NCBI GenBank assembly: GCA_022823235.1
Contig: JAJDXO010000016.1
Coordinates: 21,202 to 85,201, forward strand
Direction: 5' to 3'
Length of the DNA stretch: 64,000 bases
From: Rhodospirillales bacterium
GTDB taxonomy: Bacteria; Pseudomonadota; Alphaproteobacteria; Rhodospirillales; UBA2165
Position 1 is the first letter of the stretch. Each line of letters opens with the position of its first letter. Under the pieces are notes generated by a model that searched no databases, was not told the DNA's origin, and saw nothing but the letters and a program-made list of their open reading frames with translations. The position numbers were made by a program, and so were the translations under genes. This document shows positions 25,523 through 34,142 of the stretch, piece after piece.

Positions 25523-26506
25523 ATGGACGGCAAAATTGCATTGGAGGAGCACATGGCTCTTCCGGAAACCCTGGATGATTCCCTGCAGATAGTGGGCGCG
25601 TCGCCCGGCTGGGAGCTGCTTCGCGACCGGCTGCTGGATATCGGGGAGTTGCGCCTCGAACAGATGGACAGGCATGGAATTGAAGTGACCCTGGTGTCGC
25701 TCAATGCCCCGGCCGTTCAGGCAATCGTCGACCGTCAGGAAGCGGCGGAGATATCCACCCGGGCGAACGACCACCTCGCCGAACAGGTGGCGAAGAACCC
25801 GGACCGGTTCCGGGGGTTCGCCGCGCTCCCCATGCAGGACCCGGAAATGGCGTCGAAGGAATTGACCAGGTGCGTCAACGACCTGGGCTTCGTCGGCGCG
25901 CTGGTCAACGGCTTCACCCAGCGCGACGTGTCCGATTCCGTCGTCTATTACGATTTCCCCGAATACCGGAGTTTCTGGGCGACCGTCGCCGAGCTCGACG
26001 TGCCGTTCTATCTGCACCCCCGGGCGCAGATCAAAGAGCGCGATTTCGCCACCTCGGGCCATCCGTGGCTGGAGACCGCCGTCTGGGGATTCGCCCGCGA
26101 GACCTCGATCCACGCCCTGCGCCTCTGCGGCTCCGGCCTGTTCGATGAATATCCCGGCCTCAAGGTGGTATTGGGACACCTGGGTGAACGCATCCCCTAC
26201 GACCTGTGGCGCATCGACGCCCGGATGACGATCACCGGCGCCGAATACAAGGGGTCCCGGCCCATCGGTCAGATTTTCAGGGAGCATTTCCACATCACGA
26301 CCTCGGGCAATTTCTCCGATACCACGCTGCGCTGCTGCCTGGATGAAATGGGCGTCGACCATCTGATGTTTTCCGTCGACTACCCGTTCGAACAGACCGA
26401 CGAGGCGGCCACTTGGTACGACGAGACGCCCATCCTCGACGATGAGCAGCGCCGGCAAATCGGCCGCGACAACGCCAACAAACTGTTCAAGCTGGGTCTC
26501 GACTAG
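25523..26506 (+). CDS. amidohydrolase-2 family, gamma-resorcylate decarboxylase-like
   Basis: The 327-residue protein closely follows the layout of gamma-resorcylate (2,6-dihydroxybenzoate) decarboxylase. It starts MDGKIALEEHMALPETL, with metal ligands E8 and H10, then H165 (FYLHPRA) and D286 (SVDYPFE); shared blocks include SLNAPAVQAI, CVNDLGFVGALVNGF and HITTSGNFSDTTLR. These metal-dependent enzymes remove CO2 from hydroxybenzoates. The ATG at 25523 follows AAAGGA; the frame is open upstream. The stop codon overlaps a short AGAGCAGTTGCCGG end of the MITE family. The neighbourhood does not confirm an aromatic pathway, so the exact substrate is open. Confidence 0.9.
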   Translation: MDGKIALEEHMALPETLDDSLQIVGASPGWELLRDRLLDIGELRLEQMDRHGIEVTLVSLNAPAVQAIVDRQEAAEISTRANDHLAEQVAKNPDRFRGFAALPMQDPEMASKELTRCVNDLGFVGALVNGFTQRDVSDSVVYYDFPEYRSFWATVAELDVPFYLHPRAQIKERDFATSGHPWLETAVWGFARETSIHALRLCGSGLFDEYPGLKVVLGHLGERIPYDLWRIDARMTITGAEYKGSRPIGQIFREHFHITTSGNFSDTTLRCCLDEMGVDHLMFSVDYPFEQTDEAATWYDETPILDDEQRRQIGRDNANKLFKLGLD

Positions 26507-26518
26507 AGCAGTTGCCGG
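26505..26518 (+). repeat. solo terminus of the MITE-like family
   Basis: AGAGCAGTTGCCGG matches the first 14 bases of the MITE-like terminal repeat with one change. It begins at the stop codon of the amidohydrolase gene (TAG), as copy A does at the carboxypeptidase stop. No body or opposite end follows. Confidence 0.5.
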
Positions 26519-26555
26519 GCGGGCGCCGCCAGGGCCGGGAGAGCGATCCGCCGGA

Positions 26556-27287
26556 TCAAATCCCCAGCAGCAGATCCTTGGCCTGGTTGATCTTGGTCGC
26601 GAGATAGGTCGAACCGCCCCGGTCGGGATGCAATTTGGTCATCAGGTCCCGGTGGGCTTCCTTGATCTCGTCCTCGGTCGGGTCGCCGTCGAGCCCCAGC
26701 ACCTCGAGCGCCTCGTCACGGGTCATGGCGCCGCTGCCGGCCGCCGCCCTGCCCGACCCGTCACCGGCGCCGGCGGCGCCCGCGCGCTCCCGCCACTCGT
26801 CGGGATGATAACGCTCCAGGTAGGCCATCAGGACCTGCGCCGATTGTTCGTCCGCCGCGCATTCACCAAGCAGGCCGATGAGCTGGTCCAGGGACAGGTC
26901 GCGCAGCATCCGGCCCTGGTAACCGCCCTGCAGCACCTCGCCGTCCATCTCGCCCGATCCCAGGTCCAGATTCATGCGCAGGAAAGCCGTCTCGACTTGG
27001 GATGACTGCCCGGCGCCCGCCCGGGCGCCCGACGACATGCGCTGCCAGTTCTTATGCATCCTCTTGAGCGCCCGGAAACGCATGATCCATGGAAGCAGGG
27101 CGGGCAGGAGAAAGAACAGAAACGTCGCCCCGCCCCGAAGCACCAGAAAAATTGTCAGGGGGACGAAAATGACGACAAGCGCAATTTTCAGGACCTTGGC
27201 CAGCTGAGCCGGCGGCGCCGAGGCAAACCAACGGGCGGCCAGAAACACGCCGATGAGGATCGCGACTCCCAGGATGAATGTCGGCAT
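26556..27287 (-). CDS. membrane-anchored J-domain protein
   Basis: The 243-residue protein has two N-terminal hydrophobic segments (FILGVAILIGVFLAARWFA and VLKIALVVIFVPLTIFLVL, then FLFFLLPALLPWIM) and a C-terminal J domain (about 190-243) with the HPD motif: EALEVLGLDGDPTEDEIKEAHRDLMTKLHPDRGGS. The middle part (about 105-165) is a helical domain. J domains stimulate Hsp70 ATPase; a C-terminal J domain on a membrane anchor resembles DjlA/Tim14-type co-chaperones. It follows a VWA protein gene by 7 bases. Confidence 0.88.
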   Translation of the reverse strand: MPTFILGVAILIGVFLAARWFASAPPAQLAKVLKIALVVIFVPLTIFLVLRGGATFLFFLLPALLPWIMRFRALKRMHKNWQRMSSGARAGAGQSSQVETAFLRMNLDLGSGEMDGEVLQGGYQGRMLRDLSLDQLIGLLGECAADEQSAQVLMAYLERYHPDEWRERAGAAGAGDGSGRAAAGSGAMTRDEALEVLGLDGDPTEDEIKEAHRDLMTKLHPDRGGSTYLATKINQAKDLLLGI

Positions 27288-27294
27288 GGGCCCG

Positions 27295-28005
27295 CTAACC
27301 CCGATTCACCTGATGGGCGATTTGCAGGACGGCGCCTCCCTGGCTCTTGGCCAAATCCTCGAGCGCCGGCCGGCCGCCGGCGGCGTAGACCGCCACTGCC
27401 TGAAGAAGTTCCCTCAAGGTCTGGGCACTCGAGGAGTCGAACCGGCAATAGGCGCCGTTGGTCAGCGCGGCGATTTGCTTGAAGGCGAACTCCGCCATGC
27501 CGTCATACCCCTCCTGGAAGACGAAGACCGGCACACCGAGAATGCCCAATTCGCCGGCAATGTGGCCGAGTTTGTCGACATCCTCCTCGACGCAATCGCC
27601 GACAAACACCAGCGCGTCGATAGGTTTCTGCTTGGTTTCCTGGACCGCGTGCCGCAGCACCTTGGCGATCTGGGTCTCGCCCGCCAGGCAGAAGACACCG
27701 GTCATCTGGCGAAGCAGCGCCTGTGAATCGGTCATCCACTTGGTGGCCTTGAATTCGCCGAAGCCGCGGTAATAGCAGAGCTGAATTTCCAGACCGCCCA
27801 GCGCCGCGGTTTCCTGGAACATGGCGCCCTGGAGACTGCTGGCCCGGTCCCAAGTGGGCTCCCGGCTCGCCGTCGCGTCCATGGCGAACAACAGGCGGCC
27901 GGGATCGCCGCTGGAACTCGCCCGTTTCGGCGTCAGCGCGACCTTCTGGAGGAATTCCTGGACCTCGTCCGACGAGGACTTGGTCGGCAGCTTCCTGTCG
28001 GCCAT
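27295..28005 (-). CDS. VWA-domain protein
   Basis: The 236-residue cytosolic protein has one von Willebrand A domain (about 38-215). The metal-binding loop reads FAMDATASREPTWDRA, the D-x-T/S-x-S form, with a second loop at ETQIAKVL and the Asp of VFVGDCVEEDV. No signal peptide is present. The partner and role are unknown; the tight pairing with a membrane J-domain gene (7-base gap) suggests work on protein complexes at the membrane, which is inference. Confidence 0.85.
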   Translation of the reverse strand: MADRKLPTKSSSDEVQEFLQKVALTPKRASSSGDPGRLLFAMDATASREPTWDRASSLQGAMFQETAALGGLEIQLCYYRGFGEFKATKWMTDSQALLRQMTGVFCLAGETQIAKVLRHAVQETKQKPIDALVFVGDCVEEDVDKLGHIAGELGILGVPVFVFQEGYDGMAEFAFKQIAALTNGAYCRFDSSSAQTLRELLQAVAVYAAGGRPALEDLAKSQGGAVLQIAHQVNRG

Positions 28006-28117
28006 TCGATATTTCCTCGCCTAGCTGCGTGCTCCGGCGGCTTGCATCGGCTTAGTCCGGGCGCTCGTCCCGCCCGGATTTCCCGCTCAAAATAAGAAAA
28101 GCGGGGGCAAGGAGTCT

Positions 28118-28131
28118 AGAGCAGTTTCCGG
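28118..28131 (+). repeat. solo terminus of the MITE-like family
   Basis: AGAGCAGTTTCCGG equals the outer 14 bases of the right terminal repeat of copies A and B. It lies in the gap between the DUF3179 and VWA genes, preceded by TCT. No second end is nearby, so this is a remnant or a related short repeat. Confidence 0.5.
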
Positions 28132-28168
28132 CCTCAAGACAACACGTGCAAAGGGGTCCCTCGGCCTT

Positions 28169-29182
28169 TTAGCTCTTGTGGATCGTGCCGTCGGGACGGA
28201 AAGCGTGAAAGACGAAGGCAAAGGTGATGTCGTGAACGATGTCGACCATGCCGTTCGCGGTTTTCCTTTGCACCACGACGTTGCCCACATCGCGGCCCCG
28301 GGAGATGTCGCGGCTATCGAGGGCCGAGTTCTGGCCCATTTCCCAGGTCATGACGATATCACCCGCCTCGATCCGCTTCTTCTTGCGGAGAAGCTCCATC
28401 GTCCAGGCCTGATCCCCGACGGCGATGACCCGGGCCATGGCGGGAATCCCGCTCGGCAGCGGACCGCGATAGAGGAACGGGCGGGTGGCCGTGTCATAGC
28501 CGACATACGGATTGCCGCCGCCCCGGCCGCCGAAGGGAATGGCGGGTTTCAACACGGTCCCCTCGGGAAACCGGGCCTTGAATTTCGCGAAGCTCTCGAT
28601 ACGCGACGGGAGCATCTTCAATTGCTTGCCGGTGAGTTCGCCGACGATGGCCTCGCCCAGGAACTGCTGCCACCAGCTTTCGGTGGTCCGGTCGTACATC
28701 ACCAGATCCGAATTGCGCAGCTTGCCGGTGGTGCCGAATTCCAGAACCTTGCCGTCGACCCGGGCGTCGAACACGATCGCCGAGTTGCACAGCGGGCAAT
28801 AGGTGACCGTGACCGGAATACCGCCGACCTTGTCGTTGACGACCTCATGGCGCATCAGGATGCCGAGGGGATAGGCCTTGGCTTCGCCGTTCATGGCGAA
28901 GCTGATCACCGGCACGGTATCCGCGAGGCCGCGCACGTCCTTGGCCGGCTCGAATTTGGGATTGTCGATGGACGGGATGCCGTCCTTGGGCGGGCCGCCG
29001 GAAATGATCTCGGAATATTCGACCGACTTCTTGCTGAAATCCGTGGCCGGCCACGCGAATTTCCAGATTACCGGATTCGCGGCGGCGGCCGCGGCGGTCA
29101 AGGCGACGAGAGCGCCGGCCAGGACGCTCGAAACGGCCATCCGGCGGGCGCGTGCAAGGATATGCGGGGGCGTGTTGCTCAT
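28169..29182 (-). CDS. DUF3179 family secreted protein
   Basis: The 337-residue protein has an N-terminal signal or anchor (RRMAVSSVLAGALVALTAAAAAANP) and the DUF3179 core: GEAKAYPLGILMRHEVVNDKVGGIPVTVTYCPLCNSAIVFDARVDG near residue 100, then FGTTGKLRNSDLVMYDRTTESWWQQFLGEAIVGELTG. The CPLCNS cysteines are the family hallmark and may bind metal or form a disulfide. It probably acts in the periplasm; the biochemical role is not known. Confidence 0.88.
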   Translation of the reverse strand: MSNTPPHILARARRMAVSSVLAGALVALTAAAAAANPVIWKFAWPATDFSKKSVEYSEIISGGPPKDGIPSIDNPKFEPAKDVRGLADTVPVISFAMNGEAKAYPLGILMRHEVVNDKVGGIPVTVTYCPLCNSAIVFDARVDGKVLEFGTTGKLRNSDLVMYDRTTESWWQQFLGEAIVGELTGKQLKMLPSRIESFAKFKARFPEGTVLKPAIPFGGRGGGNPYVGYDTATRPFLYRGPLPSGIPAMARVIAVGDQAWTMELLRKKKRIEAGDIVMTWEMGQNSALDSRDISRGRDVGNVVVQRKTANGMVDIVHDITFAFVFHAFRPDGTIHKS

Positions 29183-29251
29183 GCGGGAAATGTGCGCCCG
29201 CCCCGAATTCGCTTCAACTCACTACGCATCACGTCTCGGTGATGCTTCGGC

Positions 29252-29635
29252 TCAGCCGATTACCGCCGTAACGTCGACGTGAATCAGCGCATCGCCGCCG
29301 GCATGAAGCTGGTGCGTATGCCGGGCCGGCCGCGCATCCTCATCGGGGAACATCTCCACCCAGGGGCGGTTGACCTCGGACCTCTGGGACGGCTCCTTGA
29401 GCCAGACATTGATCTTGACGATGTCGTCCGTGGTGCCGCCGGCGGCCTCGACCACCGCCCGGATATGGCCGAACGCGTTGTCCATCTGCTCGTCCAGGGA
29501 TTCCGGCATGGCGCCGGTTACCGGGTCCTTGCCGCTCAGCAATCCGCTCATCAGCAAATTACCGAGCAGGCTCGCCGCCGGGATCGGGTTCGAATGCTTG
29601 AATCCGTCGATTTCGATACTCTTGCGCTTGGCCAT
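29252..29635 (-). CDS. RidA family protein
   Basis: A 127-residue YjgF/RidA-fold protein: GFKHSNPIPAASLLGNLLMSG near the N terminus, then DEQMDNAFGHIRAVVEAAGGTTDDIVKINVWL and ARPARHTHQLHAGGDALIHVDVTAVI at the C terminus, with Arg in the substrate-site region. The ATG at 29635 (MAKRKSIEIDGF) has GGGAGAA upstream; a longer frame to 29692 is less likely. It lies 80 bases after the GST gene on the same strand. Confidence 0.9.
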   Translation of the reverse strand: MAKRKSIEIDGFKHSNPIPAASLLGNLLMSGLLSGKDPVTGAMPESLDEQMDNAFGHIRAVVEAAGGTTDDIVKINVWLKEPSQRSEVNRPWVEMFPDEDARPARHTHQLHAGGDALIHVDVTAVIG

Positions 29636-29715
29636 GTGGGTTCTCCCGATTGAAGCTGAAACATCCGGGGCGCGAACGGCCCCGATCACCACCCGGGCGG
29701 CAGGTTGCCGGGCAT

Positions 29716-30528
29716 CTATTGAAGACCGTCGAGATATTCCCGGCGCCGTTCCGCCACCCGGTCCCGGATCTTCGCGCCGTACTCGGCCATGGAGGATATG
29801 TCATCCCCGGTCAGCCGCCCGGGCACGCACTCCCGAAAGCTCGGCCGTTCCTTGGCCCGCGCCCACCAGGCTTCGGACAACGGCCGGCCGGCGATCCAAA
29901 CGTCCAGCAACGTCAAATATTCCATCCGCGCCACATAGGGCATCAAATTGATATCGGCGAGGCTGTAGGTCTCCCCCAGGATCCACGGCCCGCCGGACTC
30001 ATCGAGCGCCTGCTCCAGGTTCTTGAACAGCTTCTCGAAGTTGGCGATCGCCTGGAATACGTAAGGCGATTCGGTGCCCTCCTCGAATGTGGACTTGAAC
30101 CGGGCGCCCCGTGACGCGTCACCGGCGCTTTTGAACCGCTGTTGACGCTTCTCCTCCGGCATGGACTTCATCTTTTCCCGGAACATGGCCGAGAAGCTGA
30201 GTTCGCGGGTGGCTTCGAAAATGCCTTCGTCGACGTACTTGGACCACACCCGCATCCGCGCCTTTCCATAGGCATCGTCCGGGACCAGGGATGGTTCGGG
30301 ACAAATGTCATCCAGGTACTCGCAGATCAGGGTCGATTCGACGATGATCTTGCCGTCATCGACGAGGGTCGGCACCACGCCCTTGGGGTTCAGCTTGAGG
30401 TATTCGGGATCAAACTGCTCGTTGTTGAACAGGTTGATGTTGTGGGTGTCGTATTCGAGACCCTTTTCGTCGAGGGTGATGAACACCTTCTGGGTGCAGA
30501 TGGAATTCCCCGATTTGTAGAGCTTCAT
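29716..30528 (-). CDS. glutathione S-transferase family protein
   Basis: The 270-residue protein has an N-terminal thioredoxin-fold domain ([72 protein letters not shown], about 2-75) with the cis-Pro of GVVPTL and the ES glutathione contact, and a helical C-terminal domain (about 95-260) with [17 protein letters not shown]. The Ser of SGNSICTQK may be the catalytic residue. ATG 30528 follows GGGGAGAGG; a longer frame begins at 30567. Confidence 0.9.
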   Translation of the reverse strand: MKLYKSGNSICTQKVFITLDEKGLEYDTHNINLFNNEQFDPEYLKLNPKGVVPTLVDDGKIIVESTLICEYLDDICPEPSLVPDDAYGKARMRVWSKYVDEGIFEATRELSFSAMFREKMKSMPEEKRQQRFKSAGDASRGARFKSTFEEGTESPYVFQAIANFEKLFKNLEQALDESGGPWILGETYSLADINLMPYVARMEYLTLLDVWIAGRPLSEAWWARAKERPSFRECVPGRLTGDDISSMAEYGAKIRDRVAERRREYLDGLQ

Positions 30529-30589
30529 CCTCTCTCCCCTCACGTCGCGCTTTGTTGGCATAACCATACCGCTCGGGCATCATGAGACA

Positions 30590-31702
30590 ATGACCGAACG
30601 GATCGAATGCGCGGTAATCGGCGCCGGCGTGGTGGGATTGGCCGTGGCGCGGACAATGGCCATGGCGGGCCGTGAGGTGATCATCCTCGAGGCGGCGGAC
30701 GCCATCGGAACCGGCGGCAGCTCCCGCAACAGCGAGGTTATCCACGCCGGCATCTATTATCCGACCGGCAGCGTCAAGGCGCTGACCTGCGTCGAAGGCA
30801 AGCACCGGTTGTACGAATATTGCGAAAGCCATGGGGTAGCCCATCGGAACTGCCAGAAGCTGATCGTCGCGACCGATAAGGATCAGCTCGATACCCTCGA
30901 GGGCATCCGCCGGACGGCGGCCGAAAACGGCGTCACCGATCTCACCTGGATCGAACAGCCCGCGTTGAGGGAAATGGAACCCGCCTTGCGGGCCGTCGCC
31001 GCCCTGCTGTCGCCCTCCACCGGCATCATCGACAGTCACGGGTTGATGCTGGCCTACCAGGGAGATGCCGAAGATGCCGGGGCGGTCATCGCCTTCAACA
31101 CGCCGGTGACCCGGGGGATGGCGGCCGCCGACGGCACCCTGCACCTGGAGACCGGCGGCGAACAGCCGATGACGCTCGCCTGCGACATGGTCGTCAATTG
31201 CGGCGGGCTGCACGCGCCCGATATCGCCAACCGCATCGACGGATTGCCGGCCGAACACGTTCCGACCGCCTACTACGCCAAGGGAAACTACTTCACGCTG
31301 GGCGGCAAGGCGCCGTTCAGCCGCTTGATCTACCCGGTCCCCGAGCAGGCCGGGCTCGGGGTACATCTGACCCTGGATATGGGCGGCCAGGCCCGCTTCG
31401 GCCCCGATGTCGAGTGGATCGACGGAATCAATTACGAGGTCGATCCCCGCCGGGGCGACGTTTTCTATGAAGCGGTCCGCAAATATTGGCCCCAGCTGGA
31501 GGACGGGGCGCTGCAGCCGGGCTATTCGGGGATCCGTCCCAAAATCCAAGCACCAGGAGAACCGGCCAGGGATTTTGTCATCAGCGGCCCCGAGGACCAC
31601 GGCGTTGCCGGCCTGGTCAATATGTTCGGCATCGAATCGCCCGGGCTGACGGCCTCTCTCGCGCTGGCCGACGCGGTCGCCGGCCGGTTATCCGATCAGT
31701 GA
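30590..31702 (+). CDS. FAD-dependent oxidoreductase, L-2-hydroxyglutarate oxidase-like
   Basis: The 370-residue DAO-family flavoprotein has the N-terminal FAD motif [56 protein letters not shown], the pattern of LhgO/L2HGDH enzymes that oxidise L-2-hydroxyglutarate to 2-oxoglutarate. The C-terminal block [21 protein letters not shown] and [18 protein letters not shown] is also typical. It is divergent from the GST gene with a 60-base gap. A related 2-hydroxyacid substrate is possible. Confidence 0.9.
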   Translation: MTERIECAVIGAGVVGLAVARTMAMAGREVIILEAADAIGTGGSSRNSEVIHAGIYYPTGSVKALTCVEGKHRLYEYCESHGVAHRNCQKLIVATDKDQLDTLEGIRRTAAENGVTDLTWIEQPALREMEPALRAVAALLSPSTGIIDSHGLMLAYQGDAEDAGAVIAFNTPVTRGMAAADGTLHLETGGEQPMTLACDMVVNCGGLHAPDIANRIDGLPAEHVPTAYYAKGNYFTLGGKAPFSRLIYPVPEQAGLGVHLTLDMGGQARFGPDVEWIDGINYEVDPRRGDVFYEAVRKYWPQLEDGALQPGYSGIRPKIQAPGEPARDFVISGPEDHGVAGLVNMFGIESPGLTASLALADAVAGRLSDQ

Positions 31703-31731
31703 TACGGCCGGGATGGGGGCTGAATCGAGTT

Positions 31732-31855
31732 CCCTCGCCCCCGTCGGGGGAGAGGGATGCGAAGGCTTGGCGAGCTTGCGAGCCGTAGCCGGCGCTGGGT
31801 GAGGGGGAGTCTCTAAATTACCCTCACCCCGACCCTCTCCCAGAGGGAGAGGGAG
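31732..31855. repeat. hairpin-rich intergenic repeat (CCCTC/GAGGG type)
   Basis: Two GC-rich hairpins flank a short spacer: CCCTCGCCCCCG...GGGGGAGAGGG at 31732-31756, and CCCTCTCCC-AGA-GGGAGAGGG (perfect 9 bp) at 31833-31853. This type of repeat is common between genes in proteobacteria. It separates the convergent oxidoreductase gene and a small hypothetical gene and may act as a bidirectional transcription barrier. Confidence 0.6.
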
Positions 31856-31869
31856 TTTGCTGTGCGTCC

Positions 31870-32106
31870 CTAAAGCCCGCTCGGGATCATCTCCTCGACG
31901 ACGAAACCCTCCGCGGGCGGAAATCGGTCGGCGATCATCTCGCGCGCTTCCGATTCGTTGCGCGCCGTCACGTCGTGGAACTGGACATCGGCCCAGTGAT
32001 CGCCGTACAGCGAATGGCTCCGGTTTTCCTTCACCGCCGCGCGGACGTCGCGATTGTAGACCGCAACTTCGAAGACCCGCAGATCGTGGGTGTTGTACTG
32101 AAGCAT
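31870..32106 (-). CDS. small conserved-looking hypothetical protein
   Basis: A 78-residue protein (MLQYNTHDLRVFEVAVYNRDVRAAVKENRSHSLYGDHWADVQFHDVTARNESEAREMIADRFPPAEGFVVEEM) with balanced composition, no signal peptide and no membrane segment. GGAG lies nine bases upstream of the ATG at 32106; the frame is open to 32148. No function is recognised. It stands alone between two repeat elements. Confidence 0.65.
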   Translation of the reverse strand: MLQYNTHDLRVFEVAVYNRDVRAAVKENRSHSLYGDHWADVQFHDVTARNESEAREMIADRFPPAEGFVVEEMIPSGL

Positions 32107-32256
32107 TTCTTTTCGCTCCGATTTCAGTCCCGTACCGCCCAACGGCACACAGACGGTTGCCGCCGGGACAGGCTGAAAGTATGAAATCCGAATTGTTAAG
32201 AATTGCTTGCTGGGCGCCGGCGCCGATCAGCCGCGCCCAAAAAGCGGCGCCCGGCG

Positions 32257-32531
32257 AGAGCAGTATCCGGCCAGATTGGATCAATTTGATGGCGCTCATC
32301 GGTTAGCCGGGCAGGCGCGGGCCGAAGGGCGATGTGTGTGCATCGGACGAGGCCCGCAACGCACCCGGGGGACCGGGGAGCGCCACCGAAGGCCGGGTTC
32401 CTTCGCGCCGTGGCGGCGTTGCGTCACTCCGTCGATGACCGCCGATGGTCCGGCATCGCCGTTCGCGGCGCGCCTGGCCACGACGCGAATTAATCCCGGT
32501 CAAATGGTTCAATTTGGCCGGAAACTGCTCT
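32257..32531 (-). mobile_element. MITE-like element, copy B
   Basis: A 275-bp element in the opposite orientation to copy A. Ends are AGAGCAGTATCCGGCCAGAT and, inwards from the right, AGAGCAGTTTCCGGCCAAAT. It differs from copy A by scattered changes and an extra 10 bases (GTCGATGACC, near 32433-32442). The right end keeps the TA flank; the left end reads CGAGAGCAG, so the target duplication has decayed there. The flanking 32107-32256 and 32532-32566 hold no recognised gene. Confidence 0.85.
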
Positions 32532-32566
32532 AAAGCGGCGGACGATCCTGGCGCCTGTCCGGCCGG

Positions 32567-32956
32567 CTAATTCCTGGCGGTCGGGGTCTTCCGTTTGGCG
32601 GTGGTTTTGCGGGTCCGGCCCCCCGGTTTTGTGGCGGGTTTGGCGGCGGATTTCGCGGTTGTTTTCGAAGCCGGTTTCGCGGTTGTTTTGGAAGCCGGTT
32701 TCGCCGCCGGCTTCGTGGCCCGCGCTTCCAGTTCGGCGACACGCTTTTCCAACTTTTCCTGTTCGGCCCGGGCCTTGGATGCCATGGCCTTGACCGCGTC
32801 GAATTCGTCCCGTGTGACCAGATTCAGTTCGGACAGCACCGCTTCAATTCTCTGTCGAACCACGGTTTCCACTTCATCCCGGATGCCGGCCACGGTCCCC
32901 GCCGCGCCGCTTGCCACGCGGGCGAGATCGTCGAGAAGTTTGTTGCGACTTTGCAT
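32567..32956 (-). CDS. ubiK: UbiK/BMFP family protein with Lys/Ala/Pro-rich tail
   Basis: The 129-residue protein has the BMFP/UbiK core in residues 1-75: NKLLDDLARVASGAAGTVAGIRDEVETVVRQRIEAVLSELNLVTRDEFDAVKAMASKARAEQEKLEKRVAELEA, an amphipathic helix followed by a coiled coil. UbiK is an accessory factor of ubiquinone synthesis and binds lipids. The C-terminal tail (about 78-129) is a Lys/Ala/Pro/Thr repeat like those of histone-H1-like proteins and phasins; part of it comes from a tandem DNA repeat. The exact role of the tail is unknown. Confidence 0.85.
   Translation of the reverse strand: MQSRNKLLDDLARVASGAAGTVAGIRDEVETVVRQRIEAVLSELNLVTRDEFDAVKAMASKARAEQEKLEKRVAELEARATKPAAKPASKTTAKPASKTTAKSAAKPATKPGGRTRKTTAKRKTPTARN
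32655..32702 (-). repeat. 24-bp tandem repeat coding for the UbiK-like tail
   Basis: A 24-base unit (starts GCGGTTGTTTT on the plus strand) occurs twice at 32655-32678 and 32679-32702 with one base change, encoding the repeated KPASKTTA units. In-frame unit number could vary between strains. Confidence 0.6.
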
Positions 32957-33098
32957 ATCCGCCGCTCTCCATCTTGTTTATCCGCTTGCTTGCCGGGCCA
33001 TTATGCGGACTTTGGCACGCCCAGCAATAGAACCCCCCGCCCGGATCCCCGCCCGGCGTCTTGCGGCCGAATTGCGGGCGACCTATAACGCGCGTCAC

Positions 33099-34100
33099 AT
33101 GTCCGACTCTTCGCCCACCTATCTGGTCACCGGCGGTGCCGGGTTTATCGGCTCCAATCTGGTTGCGGCGCTTGCCGAGCGGCAGGCGCGGGTCGTCGTC
33201 TGCGATTACGACGATGATGCCGGCCGGCGGCGCAACCTGGCCAAGCGCGATCTCGCGGACTGGGTCACGCCGCCTAACCTGTTCGCGTATCTGCGCGACC
33301 GGGGGAATTCAATCGACGGCGTATTTCACCTGGGCGCCGTTTCGTCGACCGTCACCACCGATTGGGAGTTGGTCGTGCACCAGAACTACGGCGTCTCGCT
33401 CCGGCTTTGGGATTGGTGCGCCGGCAAAAATATCCCGCTGATCTACGCCTCGTCGGCGGCGACCTATGGCGGAGGCGAATCCGGGTTCGATGATGACGGA
33501 AGCGCCGAGGCCCTCGCCAAGCTGACGCCGCTCAACCCCTATGGCTGGAGCAAGCACATATTTGACCGCAAGGTGGCGGAGATGGCCGGCAACGGGGAGC
33601 CCGCGCCGCGCCAATGGGCAGGCCTCAAGTTCTTCAATGTCTACGGACCCAACGAGTACCACAAGGGCGCCCAGGGGAGCGTCGTGCCCCAGATCTATGA
33701 GCAGATCGCCGGCGGCGGGCCGGCGCGGCTGTTCAAGTCGCACCACCCGGACTATGCCGACGGCGGACAACTCCGGGACTTCGTCTGGGTCGAGGACTGT
33801 GTCGACGTGATGCTTTGGCTGCTGGATCATCCGGCGGTCAACGGCCTGTTCAATTGCGGCACCGGCCGGGCCAGGAGTTTCGAGGACCTCGCCGCCGCCG
33901 TATTCAGGGCGCTGGGAAAGAACGCCGACATCGAGTACGTACCGACGCCCGAGAACATCCGGGACAAGTACCAGTATTTCACCGAGGCGCGCATGGAGCG
34001 CCTGCGGGCCGCGGGCTATGACAGGACGTTCACGGCGCTCGAGGACGGTGTCCGGCGGTACGTCCGGGATTATCTGATTCAAGACGATCCGTTCAAATAA
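33099..34100 (+). CDS. hldD: ADP-glyceromanno-heptose 6-epimerase
   Basis: The 333-residue SDR-type epimerase converts ADP-D-glycero- to ADP-L-glycero-manno-heptose for the lipopolysaccharide core. It has the nucleotide motif YLVTGGAGFIGSNLVAAL, the specific FHLGAVSSTVTTDWELVVHQNY and YASSAATYGGGESGFDD, and the catalytic NPYGWSKHIFD (Tyr-x-x-x-Lys), then FFNVYGPNEYHKGAQGSVVPQIYEQI. The start ATG at 33099 gives the family length; no clear ribosome site precedes it. Longer frames upstream run across the ubiK promoter side and are unlikely. Confidence 0.95.
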   Translation: MSDSSPTYLVTGGAGFIGSNLVAALAERQARVVVCDYDDDAGRRRNLAKRDLADWVTPPNLFAYLRDRGNSIDGVFHLGAVSSTVTTDWELVVHQNYGVSLRLWDWCAGKNIPLIYASSAATYGGGESGFDDDGSAEALAKLTPLNPYGWSKHIFDRKVAEMAGNGEPAPRQWAGLKFFNVYGPNEYHKGAQGSVVPQIYEQIAGGGPARLFKSHHPDYADGGQLRDFVWVEDCVDVMLWLLDHPAVNGLFNCGTGRARSFEDLAAAVFRALGKNADIEYVPTPENIRDKYQYFTEARMERLRAAGYDRTFTALEDGVRRYVRDYLIQDDPFK

Positions 34101-34142
34101 TTCTGATTTGGCTTAGCTCCGTCACCGGCCTGGAACCTCTGC

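Noticed and set aside
24431..26458. 675-codon version of galU
   Set aside because: The N-terminal extension runs antisense through the amidohydrolase gene and has no UTP-transferase features; the ATG at 25300 gives the family length.
32207..32533. Open frames inside MITE-like copy B and similar ones in A
   Set aside because: The same peptides appear because the element is repeated; frames are not kept consistently (B has 10 extra bases) and no transposase motif is present.
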